Assembly (NCBI RefSeq): GCF_009908285.1
Contig: NZ_JAAARM010000023.1
Span: 1 to 64,000 of the forward strand
Source of the DNA: Pseudomonas sp. Fl4BN1
GTDB taxonomy: Bacteria; Pseudomonadota; Gammaproteobacteria; Pseudomonadales; Pseudomonadaceae
Reading direction: 5' to 3'
DNA length: 64,000 nt
Both the position numbers and the translations under genes were made by a program. Shown in pieces: positions 8,548-16,779 of this stretch. How positions within the stretch are numbered: position 1 is the stretch's first letter; every line of letters starts with the position of its first letter. Below the pieces are notes generated by a model, which worked only from the letters and a program-made list of their open reading frames with translations, was not told the origin of the DNA and made no database searches.

Positions 8548-9429
8548 TCAGGCCGGGCGCCGATACTCGCGCCGGACCTGTTCGATGTAGCGCACCACCG
8601 CCGGAGCCTGCTCGAAGCGCCGATGAATCAACGACAACCAGGACGTCGCCGAACTGCCACCGATGGTTCGGTACAACACATTGGGCAAGCTGAGATGTCC
8701 CACCACCGACTCCGGCACCACCGCCACGCCCTGTCCCAGTGATACCAGGGCCAGCACCGCCACCAGGCCACCGGGCTGGGCGCCGAGCTTGGGCGCGTAG
8801 GCGCCCTGGGCGGCCACCTGCAAGGTGCCGCTGATCTGCTCCGGGAGGATGAAGGTTTCATCGAGCAGGTGCTCGGAGGCGATCTGCGGCAGGCGGCACA
8901 GCCAGGACTCGGCGGACAACGCCAGGACAAAGCCCTCGGCATCCAGGCGAATGGCCTCGACCCCTTCCGGCAGGGTCATGGGCGAGCGGATGTAGCCGAC
9001 GTCGAGGCGGCCATCGGCAATCCGCGCCGGCAAGGTTGCCATCGGGCATTCCCGCACATTCAGGCTGACGTCCGGGCAGTCGCGACTGAAACCCTGTACC
9101 TGCTTCTGCAGCAGCCCCGAGTACACCGCCGAGGCCACGTAGCCCAGTTCGATATGGCCAATCTCGCCGCGCCCGGCCCGTTGCGCATTGCGCTGGGCGA
9201 ACTCGAACTGACGCACCGTGGCTTCGGCCTCCAGCAGCAATGCGGCACCGGCCTCGGTGAGGCTGACCTCGCGCTGCTGACGGATGAACAGCCGGGTTCC
9301 CAAGGTCTTTTCCATATCCTGGATCTGCCGGCTCAAGGTCGGCGGGGCGATGCCCAACTGCTCGGCGGCACGGGTGAAATTGCGCTGCCGGGCCACCGCC
9401 AGGAAGTAGCGAAAGTGCCGAATTTCCAT
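8548..9429 (-). CDS. LysR-family regulator divergent from hbpS-like/MFS genes
   Basis: A 293-residue LysR protein. The helix-turn-helix is at residues 1-60 (MEIRHFRYFLAVARQRNFTRAAEQLGIAPPTLSRQIQDMEKTLG, then LFIRQQREVSLTEAG), followed by an effector domain. ATG 9429 is the usual start for such proteins; an in-frame ATG at 9438 would add three residues. It is 104 bases from the divergently read hbpS-like gene, so it probably controls that gene and the MFS exporter gene behind it. Ligand unknown. Confidence 0.88.
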   Translation of the reverse strand: MEIRHFRYFLAVARQRNFTRAAEQLGIAPPTLSRQIQDMEKTLGTRLFIRQQREVSLTEAGAALLLEAEATVRQFEFAQRNAQRAGRGEIGHIELGYVASAVYSGLLQKQVQGFSRDCPDVSLNVRECPMATLPARIADGRLDVGYIRSPMTLPEGVEAIRLDAEGFVLALSAESWLCRLPQIASEHLLDETFILPEQISGTLQVAAQGAYAPKLGAQPGGLVAVLALVSLGQGVAVVPESVVGHLSLPNVLYRTIGGSSATSWLSLIHRRFEQAPAVVRYIEQVRREYRRPA

Positions 9430-9533
9430 AAATTGCATGAGCTCAAAGGTAATGAACTGGCCGCCAGCGGCTAACAAAGACCGCAATAGGCCGCGATAAG
9501 CTGAACAGACATTCACAGTAAAGAGCCTCAGCC

Positions 9534-10031
9534 ATGCGCGTCAAACCCCTGTTTCTGGCAATGATCACCTGCTTCGGCCTGCAGACCGCCGTAGCCGGGG
9601 AAACCCGGCCTGACATTGCCCACAAGGCAATCCTCACCCTGGACAGTGCTCAGAACCTGCTCAAGGCCGCCCAGGAAACCGCCCACGCCAAAGGCTGGCC
9701 CTGCGCCGTGGTGATCGTCGACGACGGCGGCTGGCCGATTCTCGGCGCCCGCATGGACGGCGCTCCGGTGGTGGCCGGGATTGAGTTGGCCCAGGGCAAG
9801 GCTCGTACTTCAGCGCTGTTCAAGCGCCCCTCCGGTGACCTGGAAAATGCGGTCAATGGCGGGCGTCCAGCCGCCCTCAGCGCCGGCCTGCTGATGATGA
9901 AAGGTGCCCAGCCGATCGTTGTCGACGGCCAGGTGGTCGGCGCCATCGGGGTCAGCGCCGACACGCCGGCCCACGACGATGAAATCGCCCTGGCAGCGCT
10001 GTCCATCCTCAGTCGGCGGACCACGCCATGA
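9534..10031 (+). CDS. Exported HbpS/GlcG-family (DUF336) protein
   Basis: The 165-residue product has a signal peptide (MRVKPLFLAMITCFGLQTAVAG) and a mature domain of the GlcG/HbpS type. Signs are LDSAQNLLKAAQETAHAKGW, the conserved strand AVVIVDDGGWPILGARMDGAP, ELAQGKARTSALFKRPS, and the C-terminal PIVVDGQVVGAIGVSADTPAHDDEIA. Family members include a haem-binding extracellular sensor protein in Streptomyces and proteins of unknown role in glycolate and propanediol loci. It overlaps the next gene (MFS exporter) by 4 bases (ATGA), so the two are translationally coupled. A periplasmic partner of an exporter is possible but unproven. Confidence 0.85.
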   Translation: MRVKPLFLAMITCFGLQTAVAGETRPDIAHKAILTLDSAQNLLKAAQETAHAKGWPCAVVIVDDGGWPILGARMDGAPVVAGIELAQGKARTSALFKRPSGDLENAVNGGRPAALSAGLLMMKGAQPIVVDGQVVGAIGVSADTPAHDDEIALAALSILSRRTTP

Positions 10032-11569
10032 GCCGGACCCTCAACCCGCGCCTGACCCTGTTGACCGCCTCCGGGGTCTGCTCGCTGATTGTCCTGGACA
10101 CCAACATCGTCGCCGTGGCCTTGCCGAGCATCGCTCGCGACCTGGGGGCCAACTTCGCCGACATCGAGTGGGTCGTCAGTGCCTACATGCTGGCCTTCGC
10201 CGCGCTGCTGCTGCCGGCGGGCAGCCTGGCCGACCGCTTCGGGCGCAAGAAGACCCTGCTCTGCGGGCTCGTGCTGTTCATCCTCGCGTCCCTGGGTTGC
10301 GGCGCGGCACCCAATGCCCTGTTGCTGGACGCCGCCCGGGCACTCAAGGGCGTGGGCGCGGCGCTGCTGCTGACCTCGGCGCTGGCATCCATCGGCCATT
10401 GTTTTCATGACGAGGTGGAGCGGGCCAAGGCCTGGGCGTTCTGGGGTGCCTGCATGGGCATGGCGATGACCGCCGCGCCCACCGTCGGCGGGCTGATCAC
10501 CGAGTTCTTTGGCTGGCGCTGGATCTTCTACTTCAACCTGCCGGTGGGCCTGTTGTTGCTGTGGAGCGTGTTGCGCAACGTGCCGGAGTCCCGCGATACC
10601 CAGGCTGCGCGCCTGGACCCCTGGGGCAGCCTGGCCTTCAGTGCCAGCCTGCTGTGCCTGATCTGGGGCCTGATCGAAGCCAACCGCATCGGCTGGAGTC
10701 ACCAGGCGACCACCACCCGGCTGCTGGCGGGAGTCGCGCTCCTGGGGCTGTTCGTGCTGATCGAACGGCTGCAGCGCCGCCCCATGGTCGACCTGCAACT
10801 GTTCCGCCATCCGCGCTTCATTGGCGCTCTGCTGGGCATGTTCGCCTACGCCGGCTGCGCCCAAGTGATGATGACCCTGCTGCCCTTCTACCTGCAGAAC
10901 GGCCTGGGCTTCTCGGCGATTGCCTCGGGCCTGGGCATGCTGCCCTTTGCCCTGACCATGCTCATCTGCCCTCGGATCGGCGCGCGCCTGGCCAGCCGTT
11001 ATGCACCGGCCACGCTGATGGCTGCCGGGCTGACCCTGGTGGGTTGCGGCAACCTGCTCAGTGCCTGGGCGGTGCATGCCGGCGGCTACCTGAACTTCGC
11101 CCTGGCGATTGCCGTGACCGGCGCCGGCGCCGGCCTGCTCAACGGTGACACGCAGAAAAACATCATGGCCTGCGTGCCCCGGGAGCGCACCGGCATGGCC
11201 TCGGGCATGAGCACCACCATGCGTTTCAGCGCCATCATGCTGGCCATCGGCGTGTTCGGTGCGCTGCTGGCCAGCCATACCCAGCAATTGTTGCAAGGCA
11301 GCCTGAGCCGTGTGCCCGGACCTTGGCTGGCACAAGCGCCGGAGATTGCTTCGCGGGTGGTGGCCGGGGACATGCAAGGCGCCCTGGCAGGCCTGCCGCA
11401 AGCCGCCCGCCTGCTGGTCGAACCCCTGGCCCAACAGGCCTTTGTCGGGGGCTTCGGCCTGGTGCTGGCGGTGGCCGGGATCCTCGCATTACTGGGGGCA
11501 CTGGTGGTCGGTCGGCTGATGCGCAATCCCCTGCCCCAGGCGGCGGGGTTGGCCTTGAAGCTGGAGTAG
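10028..11569 (+). CDS. MFS drug:H+ antiporter, DHA2 (14-TM) family
   Basis: A 513-residue inner-membrane transporter. Motif A of the major facilitator family is present as LPAGSLADRFGRKKTLL in the loop after helix 2, and the antiporter motif C appears as WGACMGMAMTAAPTVGGLITEFFGWRW. VLDTNIVAVALPSIARDLG in helix 1 is typical of the DHA2 group (EmrB/QacA relatives). Length and the number of hydrophobic stretches fit 14 helices. It is co-transcribed with, and overlaps, the exported HbpS-like gene, and a divergent LysR gene is the likely regulator. There is no EmrA-type adaptor. The substrate is probably a small toxic or secreted compound, but this is inferred from the family. Confidence 0.9.
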   Translation: MSRTLNPRLTLLTASGVCSLIVLDTNIVAVALPSIARDLGANFADIEWVVSAYMLAFAALLLPAGSLADRFGRKKTLLCGLVLFILASLGCGAAPNALLLDAARALKGVGAALLLTSALASIGHCFHDEVERAKAWAFWGACMGMAMTAAPTVGGLITEFFGWRWIFYFNLPVGLLLLWSVLRNVPESRDTQAARLDPWGSLAFSASLLCLIWGLIEANRIGWSHQATTTRLLAGVALLGLFVLIERLQRRPMVDLQLFRHPRFIGALLGMFAYAGCAQVMMTLLPFYLQNGLGFSAIASGLGMLPFALTMLICPRIGARLASRYAPATLMAAGLTLVGCGNLLSAWAVHAGGYLNFALAIAVTGAGAGLLNGDTQKNIMACVPRERTGMASGMSTTMRFSAIMLAIGVFGALLASHTQQLLQGSLSRVPGPWLAQAPEIASRVVAGDMQGALAGLPQAARLLVEPLAQQAFVGGFGLVLAVAGILALLGALVVGRLMRNPLPQAAGLALKLE

Positions 11570-11586
11570 TGCACGCCAGGCCTGTG

Positions 11587-11641
11587 CCGAGCCAAGATCA
11601 GCCAGGGCTCGGCCGCGGCGGCAAACAGCTTGCGCCGCGGC
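11587..11641 (+). terminator. Paired GC-rich hairpins after the MFS gene
   Basis: Two stems follow the stop at 11569. CCGAGCC (11587-11593) pairs with GGCTCGG (11606-11612), and GCCGCGGCG (11612-11620) pairs with CGCCGCGGC (11633-11641). Neither is followed by a clean T-run, so this is a transcript-end or stabilising structure rather than a textbook intrinsic terminator. Confidence 0.4.
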
Positions 11642-11751
11642 GGCCGGTTTGCAATTTCATAACAGACGCGCAATAGCGCGAACAAAAAGGGCCGGTTAAG
11701 GTGCGCCCTGCAAGGCCTCGCCCTCTACCCGCGACAGGAGCCGCACCGACC

Positions 11752-12327
11752 ATGGACAGCAAAAAGCCTGCCCTCGACCCACTGCCGACACCGATCAAGG
11801 TCGAGTTGCTGCCCCACGATCCGCAGTGGGCGGTGCACGCCAGTGAGGTGGCCGAGACGTTGCAGGCAGCCCTGGGCGCGACTCTGCTGAAGGTGCACCA
11901 CATCGGCTCCACCGCGCTCCCGGGGATCGTCGCCAAACCCGTACTGGACCTGATTCCGGAGGTCACTTCGTTGACGCAACTGGATGCCCGACAAGCGCTG
12001 CTGGAGGCTCTGGGGTATATCTGGCACGGTGAACGGGGCCTACCCGGGCGACGCTATTGCAGCAAGGACGACCCTGTCAGCGGACGCCGTCTGCTGCAAC
12101 TGCATTGCTACGCCCAGGGCTCACCGGAGATCGAGCGACATCTGGCTTTTCGCAATTATCTGCGTCGACATCCAGACCTCGCCCGAGCCTATGAACAGGA
12201 AAAAATCCGCTGCCAGGCCCTGCACCCCCACGACTCGCATGCCTACAGCGACTGCAAGGATGCCTGGATCAAGCGAGTCCAAGCCCAGGCACTGCGGGAC
12301 CCCGCGATACGCCGACTGACTGAATGA
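11752..12327 (+). CDS. GrpB family protein (nucleotidyltransferase-like)
   Basis: The 191-residue product is a GrpB/UPF0157-type protein. The conserved core HHIGSTALPGIVAKPVLDLIPEV resembles the GS...D loop of minimal nucleotidyltransferases. Other signs are ELLPHDPQWAVHASE at the start, GEPGLPGRRY-like GERGLPGRRYCSKD, and HLAFRNYLRRHPDLARAYEQEK near the C-terminus. Biochemical function of the family is not settled. ATG 11752 has AGGAG 11 bases upstream. It is followed after 4 bases by an FAD oxidoreductase gene, so the two are probably co-transcribed, though a functional link is not obvious. Confidence 0.88.
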   Translation: MDSKKPALDPLPTPIKVELLPHDPQWAVHASEVAETLQAALGATLLKVHHIGSTALPGIVAKPVLDLIPEVTSLTQLDARQALLEALGYIWHGERGLPGRRYCSKDDPVSGRRLLQLHCYAQGSPEIERHLAFRNYLRRHPDLARAYEQEKIRCQALHPHDSHAYSDCKDAWIKRVQAQALRDPAIRRLTE

Positions 12328-12331
12328 CGAG

Positions 12332-13420
12332 GTGAAGGTGAAACAATTGAGCGTGATCGTGGTGGGCGCTGGCATTGTCGGCGCGTCCATCGCCTACCAC
12401 CTGGCCCGCCAGGGAGCACAGGTGACCGTGGTGGAACAAGCCACGCCCGGCTCCGGGGTCACCGGCCATTCATTTGCCTGGATCAATCCACTCGGCGATT
12501 TCCCCGTCGCGGCTCGGGCATTGCGTTCCCAGGCACTGGTGGACTACCAGCGCCTGCAGCAGGAGTTGCCGGGGCTGAAGATCAACTGGTCCGGGGCGCT
12601 CTGCTACACCGACGCCGTCCTGGACTCGAAACACGCCAATGACCGAGGAACCGATCCGTCCGTCAACTGGATCGACCGGCAGCAGATCGGCCAGCTGGAA
12701 CCCCATCTGCAAGTGCTGCCGGAACGGGCCCGGTACGCTCCCGGCGAAGGCAGCCTGGACCCGATTGCCACCACCCAGACCTTGCTCGAAGGGGCCCGTG
12801 CCCACGGCGCCCGCGTGCTCACCCAGAACCCTGTGCTGGGGTTGCAGGTCGACGGCAAGCGGCTGGTCGGTGTCGAGACGGCCTTGGGATCTTACCAAGC
12901 TGACTGTATGGTCCTGGCGGCCGGCTGCGGGACGCCAAGCCTGCTGCAGCCGCTGGGAATCAAGCTGCCGGTGTCGGCTTCGCCATCGATCCTGATTCGC
13001 TTCGATGCCCCGCCGGGCCTGGTCAAGACCCTGATCTCCAACAACCAACTGGAAATTCGCGCAGCGGCGGACGGTGGCCTGCTGGTAGCGGAAGACTACA
13101 TCGATGCCAGCGGCCCTCAAGGGCCGGACGCCATCGCCCAACAAGCCATGGCCACCCTCCGTCAGTCATTCCGGGGTGCCGAGGGGATCGTCTTGCGCAG
13201 CGTGGAGGTCGGCCAACGCCCGATGCCCCAGGACCAGTTGCCGATCATTGGCTTGAGCGACCAGTACCAAGGCCTGTATCTGGCGGTGATGCATGCCGGA
13301 GTGACCCTGGCCGCCACGGTCGGGCGTTTGATCAGCCAGGAGCTTGTGCAAGGCCAACCCTGCGCCGAACTCTCGCCGTGCCGGCCGGCGCGGTTCAACA
13401 GCGACCACCGCCCCTTGTAG
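12332..13420 (+). CDS. FAD-dependent oxidoreductase, DAO/DadA-like
   Basis: A 362-residue D-amino-acid-oxidase-fold protein. SVIVVGAGIVGASIAYHLA gives the GxGxxG loop, and VTVVEQATPGSGVTGHSFAW gives the acidic ribose-binding residue and the substrate-side loop. LPIIGLSDQYQGLYLAVMHAGVTLA at the C-terminus is the second FAD contact. The first codon could be GTG 12332, GTG 12338 or TTG 12347; the purine-rich GAGGTGAAGGTG lies among them, so the exact start is uncertain by five residues. It lies directly behind the GrpB gene. Probable reaction is oxidation of an amine or D-amino/imino acid. Downstream is only a poxB remnant. Confidence 0.82.
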   Translation: MKVKQLSVIVVGAGIVGASIAYHLARQGAQVTVVEQATPGSGVTGHSFAWINPLGDFPVAARALRSQALVDYQRLQQELPGLKINWSGALCYTDAVLDSKHANDRGTDPSVNWIDRQQIGQLEPHLQVLPERARYAPGEGSLDPIATTQTLLEGARAHGARVLTQNPVLGLQVDGKRLVGVETALGSYQADCMVLAAGCGTPSLLQPLGIKLPVSASPSILIRFDAPPGLVKTLISNNQLEIRAAADGGLLVAEDYIDASGPQGPDAIAQQAMATLRQSFRGAEGIVLRSVEVGQRPMPQDQLPIIGLSDQYQGLYLAVMHAGVTLAATVGRLISQELVQGQPCAELSPCRPARFNSDHRPL

Positions 13421-13469
13421 CCAACGCGCAAGCGGCGATCAGGAACATCGACGCCAGTGCTGTCGTCAC

Positions 13470-13801
13470 CGCAACCATGTGCCGGTGCTGGCCATTGCCG
13501 CGCAAATCCCCTCCTCGAAAATCGGCCTCAACTCCTTGCTTCGCTGGGGTTCGTCGTCATGGGCATTCTCGGCCTGCGGGTGGAGGACTAAGAACTGGAA
13601 AGCGTTCTGCGCACAGCACTGGCCCACGACGGCCCAGTGCTGGTGGACGTGGTCACGGCCAAACAGGAACTGGCCATGCCGCCGGCGATCAAGCTGGAAC
13701 AGGCCAAGGATTTCAGCCTGTACATGCTCAAGGCGGTGATTAGCGGGCGGGGTGACGAGGTGATCGAGCTGGCCAAGACCAACGGGTTTAAGGGTGGGTG
13801 A
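13470..13801 (+). pseudogene. poxB: Remnant of poxB (pyruvate dehydrogenase, quinone-dependent)
   Basis: Two pieces of PoxB can be read. From 13470 the frame gives RNHVPVLAIAAQIPSSKIG, which matches the N-terminal Pyr-domain region of PoxB (around residue 90-110 of the E. coli protein as I remember it). From about 13550, in another frame, comes FVVMGILGLRVED, a TAA stop at 13589, then ELESVLRTALAHDGPVLVDV and KLEQAKDFSLYMLKAVISGR and on to GDEVIELAKTN near the TGA at 13799-13801. That second piece is the extreme C-terminus of PoxB, including the membrane-binding tail. Some 370-390 residues are missing between the pieces, there is a frame change, and there is an in-frame stop, so the gene is dead. 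The start of the remnant is approximate. Confidence 0.8.
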
Positions 13802-13825
13802 TTGAGCCGCCAAGGCAACAAGGCG

Positions 13826-13852
13826 CCCTGCGAAAACCGGGCCTTCGCAGGG
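13826..13852. other. Hairpin after the poxB remnant
   Basis: CCCTGCGAA (13826-13834) is inverted as TTCGCAGGG (13844-13852) with a 9-base loop. There is no T-run. It sits just before the stronger terminator-like stem at 13871. Confidence 0.45.
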
Positions 13853-13870
13853 TGCGAGGTCCCCCTCTCA

Positions 13871-13907
13871 TCAGCCCCCACACTGGCTCAAGTGTGGGGG
13901 CTGATTT
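13871..13907 (+). terminator. Strong hairpin, probable intrinsic terminator
   Basis: TCAGCCCCCACACT (13871-13884) is perfectly inverted as AGTGTGGGGGCTGA (13891-13904) around a 6-base loop, a 14-bp stem, followed by TTTC. It lies between the rightward GrpB/FAD/poxB-remnant group and the leftward amidohydrolase gene, so it may serve either strand. Confidence 0.65.
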
Positions 13908-14028
13908 CACAGGCAAGGGTCTATTCCCACGGGCACCAATGACCCCGGTGCAATGGTCATGTACCCGAGTTGAAGCACATCCATCAGCGGCGCCTGAGCC
14001 GCAATGCAGGCAAAGGACCCGACTTTAC

Positions 14029-15990
14029 TCAATCTCCTGCGAGGGTTGCCGGCTGGCTGTACACCGTTTTCCCACGGAACACGGTCTGCAGCACCTTGGT
14101 TTCAGCTATTTGCTCGGGTTTCCCCTGCTCAACCAGGTTGAACAGGTTGCGGTCGAGGACAATGAAGTCCGCCGACTTGCCCGGCTCGATCGAACCGATC
14201 AGCTTTTCCTGGCGCACCGCACGGGCTCCGTTGATGGTGTAGGCGTCGAGCATCTGCTCCAGCGTGGCCGACTGCTGCGGGTTGTAGGCCGGCTTGCCGG
14301 GAATCGCACGAGTGATGCCGGCGGCAATATTCATGAAAGGACGCGGGTCACGGGAGTCGACCGGTGCGTCACTGCCGGCAACCAGGACTGCGCCTGCCTT
14401 GTAGGTGCTTTCCACCGGGTAGATGGCGCTCCAGGTGTAACTGTTTTGGTTGTAGAGCACGTCGTCGATGGCCTGGCCCTTTTTGCTTTTCTCCAGGAAC
14501 GGGGTGATCAGCACGTCATATTGGGGCTGCAGGTTGATCCAGGCGTAGGTGTAGGTGAGGTACACCCCAAGCTCGCCGAGGCGCCGTTGATCGTCCGGGT
14601 GAACCACTTGCAAGTGGGCAATGGTGTGCGGGATGTGGCTGTTGCCATTGCGCTGGCGAGCCGCTTCCAAGCCATCGATGGCGACACGCGTGGCGCGGTC
14701 GCCCACGCTGTGGATGTGGATGCTGAAGCCATTGGCATCGAGTGCGCTGGCGTAGTTCTTGAAGTCCTGCACCTTGTAATTGACGATGCCGTTCTTCTTC
14801 GAGTCGTCACTGTCTTTGATGACTGTGACGGCGCCGGTGTCTTCGTTCTGCTTGAGGTGGGGCGTCTGATAGTTGTGCAGCATGCCGGCGTTGGGAGAGA
14901 ACGGTGGCTTGCTGAAGGGGTCGCCTTCGAGCACGCCGTCGGCGAAGATTTTCACCGCATCCGCCTTGATCAGCGGGTTGTTGGCGAACGCGGCGCGGAC
15001 TTCCTGGGCCTTTTTCAGGTGCCCGGCAATATCCACTTTGCCCTTGTAGTCATCGGAGATGAAGCAGGTGGCGGCCGTGACGTGCATGTTCAGCAAATTG
15101 CGCTGCTGCATCTTCACCAACTGCTCACGGATGAAGTCGTTGGTGCAGGCATCCTGAATGCTGGTGATGCCGCTTTGCGCCATTACTTGTGCGACTTTCG
15201 GCAGGATCGCGCCGTAGATGGCTTCGCCACGCGGATCGCCCACTTCCTGGGCAAACATGTCGAAGTTGCCGACCGGGATTTTTTCCTTGGCGGCGTCGCG
15301 GACCACCCCGCTGTCGAGGCTGACGTAGGGCGCCAGCTCGGCGAACACGCCGCCCTTGCCCAGGCTTTTGGCAGTGAAGCCCACGGTCTTGCCGTTATCG
15401 TCCTGGGCCATGCTCAAGGCTTTCGAGTTGTAGGCACTGGCATGGCCGTCTACGCCGGACAGGATGATCGGGTGACCGTCAGCGACCGCATCCAGCGCTT
15501 GGCGAATGGTCTTGTAGCGGTCGGTCGGTTCGTTGTTTTCATAGGGAACCCATTGCTCGATCTTCAGCCAGGAACCGGGTTCGCTGGCATAGCGAGGCAA
15601 GCACTCCTGCACTTTGCTGGCCAACTGATCGAGGTTCACACTCTTGCCCTCAAGGTCGCAGACATCCAGGGCGACCGTGCCCAGCACGTGGATATGGTTG
15701 TCGTGCAAGCCCGGCAAGACCATCTTGCCGCCCAGGTCGACCACCCGAAAACCCTGCTTGATGAAGCTTTCCGCGCCTTCCCGGTTACCGGTGTAGACGA
15801 ACGTGTCATTAGCGACGGCGATGGCCTCGACCTTCCGGCGCAGGCCATCCTGGGTATAGATCTGGCCGTTGAGGTACACCGTGTTGTGGCTGTTGTCGAC
15901 GCTTGGCGTTGGCGTCTGGCTGCAGCCGGTGATCCCGGCGAGCAAGGCGAAGGAGGAAAGCGCTAGATGTTGTTTTAGTTTTAATCGCAT
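14029..15990 (-). CDS. Lipoprotein amidohydrolase of the YtcJ/amidohydrolase-3 type
   Basis: The 653-residue protein has a lipoprotein signal (hydrophobic stretch then LAGITGC, lipid cysteine at residue 23), so it is exported and membrane anchored, unusual for this mostly cytoplasmic family. The amidohydrolase core begins TVYLNGQIYTQDG and VEAIAVANDTFVYTG. The metal-binding H-x-H lies in LPGLHDNHIHV (H99, H101). IHIHSVGDRATRVAIDGLEAA supplies the later catalytic histidines, and GSDAPVDSRDPRPFMNIAAG is the conserved C-terminal metal-site segment. The family hydrolyses amides, formamides or cyclic imides; the substrate is unknown. It is divergent from a TetR gene. A perfect 18-bp palindrome lies 17-34 bases upstream of its ATG and probably acts as the operator. 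Confidence 0.87.
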   Translation of the reverse strand: MRLKLKQHLALSSFALLAGITGCSQTPTPSVDNSHNTVYLNGQIYTQDGLRRKVEAIAVANDTFVYTGNREGAESFIKQGFRVVDLGGKMVLPGLHDNHIHVLGTVALDVCDLEGKSVNLDQLASKVQECLPRYASEPGSWLKIEQWVPYENNEPTDRYKTIRQALDAVADGHPIILSGVDGHASAYNSKALSMAQDDNGKTVGFTAKSLGKGGVFAELAPYVSLDSGVVRDAAKEKIPVGNFDMFAQEVGDPRGEAIYGAILPKVAQVMAQSGITSIQDACTNDFIREQLVKMQQRNLLNMHVTAATCFISDDYKGKVDIAGHLKKAQEVRAAFANNPLIKADAVKIFADGVLEGDPFSKPPFSPNAGMLHNYQTPHLKQNEDTGAVTVIKDSDDSKKNGIVNYKVQDFKNYASALDANGFSIHIHSVGDRATRVAIDGLEAARQRNGNSHIPHTIAHLQVVHPDDQRRLGELGVYLTYTYAWINLQPQYDVLITPFLEKSKKGQAIDDVLYNQNSYTWSAIYPVESTYKAGAVLVAGSDAPVDSRDPRPFMNIAAGITRAIPGKPAYNPQQSATLEQMLDAYTINGARAVRQEKLIGSIEPGKSADFIVLDRNLFNLVEQGKPEQIAETKVLQTVFRGKTVYSQPATLAGD

Positions 15991-16006
15991 ACATTCTCCG
16001 GATTTA

Positions 16007-16024
16007 TTACAGTAATTACTGTAA
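16007..16024. promoter_or_regulatory. Perfect 18-bp palindrome, probable TetR operator
   Basis: TTACAGTAATTACTGTAA reads the same on both strands. It lies in the 141-bp gap between the amidohydrolase gene (start 15990, leftwards) and the TetR gene (start 16132, rightwards). Length, AT-richness and place are those of a TetR dimer site that would block the amidohydrolase promoter and could also autoregulate the regulator. Confidence 0.75.
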
Positions 16025-16131
16025 TTTCACGTTCTACCAGTCTTGTCCAAGGGCGTCAATCGGTGAGGTTTGACACTGCCGGGCCAGTCAATGTGAAATG
16101 CCCGCCAATCAACGATAAGGCTGAGCGCGTG

Positions 16132-16779
16132 ATGATTTCGCAAGACTTGAGAATGCGCCGCGAGCCGCGCCAGCAACGCACATTGGCAATCATCCACAAG
16201 GTTGAACAAGCGACACTGGCGCTGCTCAAGGAAAGCGGGATCACCCTGCTGAACACCAATGCCATCGCCGAACGATCCGGCATCGACATCAAGTCGCTCT
16301 ACCGGTTTTTTCCCAACAAGGAGGCGATTGTCTATCGCCTGGTCCAGCAGTGGCTGGAGGAAATCCGCAGTCGGGAAAAGGCGATTTACGAGAGCCAGCT
16401 GGACCTGATTGAAACCTGGAACGCACTGGACGACATGATCGATGGACTCGAGCAGCAGTTTTCGGGTTATGGCGCGCTCTGGCAGGCGATGGATGTGATC
16501 CCGGCGTTGCACGGCCTGGAGCAGGAGCATGAGGCGATCCAGCTCGGCAACATGGTGGCCCTGCTGCGGACCCATGGCTGCCGCTGGCCGGAGAAGGAAT
16601 TGACCGAACTGGCCAGGTACCTCTATCGGACCTGGGATGTGGTCAAGCAAGGCAGCATCGAACAAGGCGAAGCCCGCGGCCTGATGTGGCGTACACACAA
16701 GAAGTGGCAACATCGACTGCTGTTGTCGGCAGTCAAGACCCAGGACTGCGCTGAGTTTGAACGTGAGCTTTCGGTTTAA
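16132..16779 (+). CDS. TetR/AcrR-family transcriptional repressor
   Basis: A 215-residue regulator. The helix-turn-helix lies at about residues 28-62 (ATLALLKESGITLLNTNAIAERSGIDIKSLYRFFPNKEAIVYRL). The TetR hallmark YRFFPNKEAI closes the DNA-binding domain, and an alpha-helical ligand domain follows. ATG 16132 is chosen over the longer frame from 16063 because the extra residues are not conserved-looking; AAGG lies 11 bases upstream. It is divergent from the lipoprotein amidohydrolase gene across a perfect palindrome, so repression of that gene, relieved by its substrate or product, is the simplest reading. Confidence 0.88.
   Translation: MISQDLRMRREPRQQRTLAIIHKVEQATLALLKESGITLLNTNAIAERSGIDIKSLYRFFPNKEAIVYRLVQQWLEEIRSREKAIYESQLDLIETWNALDDMIDGLEQQFSGYGALWQAMDVIPALHGLEQEHEAIQLGNMVALLRTHGCRWPEKELTELARYLYRTWDVVKQGSIEQGEARGLMWRTHKKWQHRLLLSAVKTQDCAEFERELSV

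Noticed and set aside
9650..11434. 594-codon minus-strand frame opposite the DHA2 transporter
   Set aside because: Q/G/H/A-rich shadow of the transporter gene, which has clear MFS motifs.
13798..15966. 722-codon open frame on the plus strand opposite the amidohydrolase
   Set aside because: Antisense shadow of a gene with full amidohydrolase motifs; composition rich in V, G, H and D as expected from reverse reading, no domain seen.
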